Positions 63,873 through 64,000 of a DNA stretch of 64,000 bases are shown in pieces. This DNA comes from JAVBRA01 sp031548435 (GTDB lineage Bacteria > Bacteroidota > Bacteroidia > Bacteroidales > Rikenellaceae): NCBI GenBank assembly GCA_031548435.1, contig JAVBRA010000023.1, positions 5,513 through 69,512 on the forward strand, given 5' to 3'. The notes beneath the pieces are model-generated. The model saw only the letters and a program-made list of their open reading frames with translations, was not told the origin of the DNA and did no database searches. The position numbers were made by a program, and so were the translations under genes. How positions within the stretch are numbered: the first letter of the stretch is position 1; each line of letters starts with the position of its first letter.

Positions 63873-64000
63873 ATGACTGACTCGAAGACTATCCTGGACG
63901 CCACCGCCGAGCGGATGCAAAAAGCCATCGACCACCTGGCCGAGGCGCTTGCGGCCGTGCGCGCGGGCAAGGCGAGCGTGAACGTGCTGAACGGCGTGAT
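63873..64000 (+). CDS. frr: Ribosome recycling factor, N-terminal part
   Basis: The frame starts with ATG at 63873 and reads MTDSKTILDATAERMQKAI then HLAEALAAVRAGKASVNVLN up to the window edge. This matches the N-terminal helix of RRF, which splits the post-termination ribosome with EF-G. Truncated only by the window boundary. Confidence 0.93.
   Translation, partial: MTDSKTILDATAERMQKAIDHLAEALAAVRAGKASVNVLNGV

Noticed and set aside
1..64000. CRISPR array or prophage
   Set aside because: No regularly spaced direct repeats, no cas genes and no phage structural genes were seen.

Overview
The window looks like chromosome from a Bacteroidota bacterium, most likely order Bacteroidales and plausibly an Alistipes-like (Rikenellaceae) gut organism. 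Supporting signs are a SusC/SusD outer-membrane pair, lineage-restricted families (DUF4286, DUF4290, DUF2723), BACON domains in a surface M60 peptidase, an Na+-translocating NADH:quinone reductase operon, promoter-like TAnnTTTG boxes with TTG/TTTG about 19 bp upstream, and start codons that rarely have a strong Shine-Dalgarno. The family-level assignment is inference from gene content and an apparently high GC content, not a database result. No rRNA, tRNA, CRISPR array, intact insertion sequence or prophage was seen.

Layout. 0.1-9.6 kb: ribosomal proteins L21/L27, hemW, comEC, a conserved hypothetical, rsmI, a secreted GH3 glycosidase, a GlsB-type membrane protein and Ohr. 9.6-16.6 kb: a minus-strand SusC-SusD-fasciclin-lipoprotein operon with its own promoter and terminator. 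16.9-26.9 kb: mostly housekeeping (folD, ffh, argS, dusB, rnhB) plus a large DUF2723 membrane protein; a 250-bp MITE-like inverted-repeat element lies between dusB and rnhB. 27.2-36.7 kb: cysS, dsbD, a BACON/F5-8/M60 surface peptidase, a sigma-54-type regulator with a degenerate receiver and no HTH, DUF4290, aquaporin. 36.9-42.1 kb: ahcY with a stand-alone riboflavin kinase, a 51-aa CxxC protein, and an ABC transporter/GntR/GIN-like operon with a candidate autoregulatory operator. 42.3-47.7 kb: Fe-type SOD with a signal peptide, FMN reductase, ferrochelatase, DJ-1 protein, and an ExbB/4-TM/ExbD/ExbD operon. 47.8-48.0 kb: a decayed IS-derived element. 48.2-57.8 kb: typA, aroB, a YjbR-like protein and nqrABCDEF. 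57.9-64 kb: a porin, a structured gap, a lipoprotein, dxs, an OmpA-like lipoprotein, pyrH and the start of frr.

How it fits together. The Nqr complex would make a sodium gradient, and the ExbB/ExbD set can energise TonB-dependent uptake through receptors such as the SusC here. SOD, Ohr, DJ-1, the FMN reductase, DsbD and ferrochelatase point to managing oxygen, redox and haem at a gut surface. The GH3 enzyme, the M60 peptidase and the SusC/SusD system suggest use of host or dietary glycans and glycoproteins. The least explained parts are the two non-coding mobile-like elements, the fasciclin-containing SusCD operon, the phospho-site-less AAA+ regulator, and the GntR-ABC-GIN operon.
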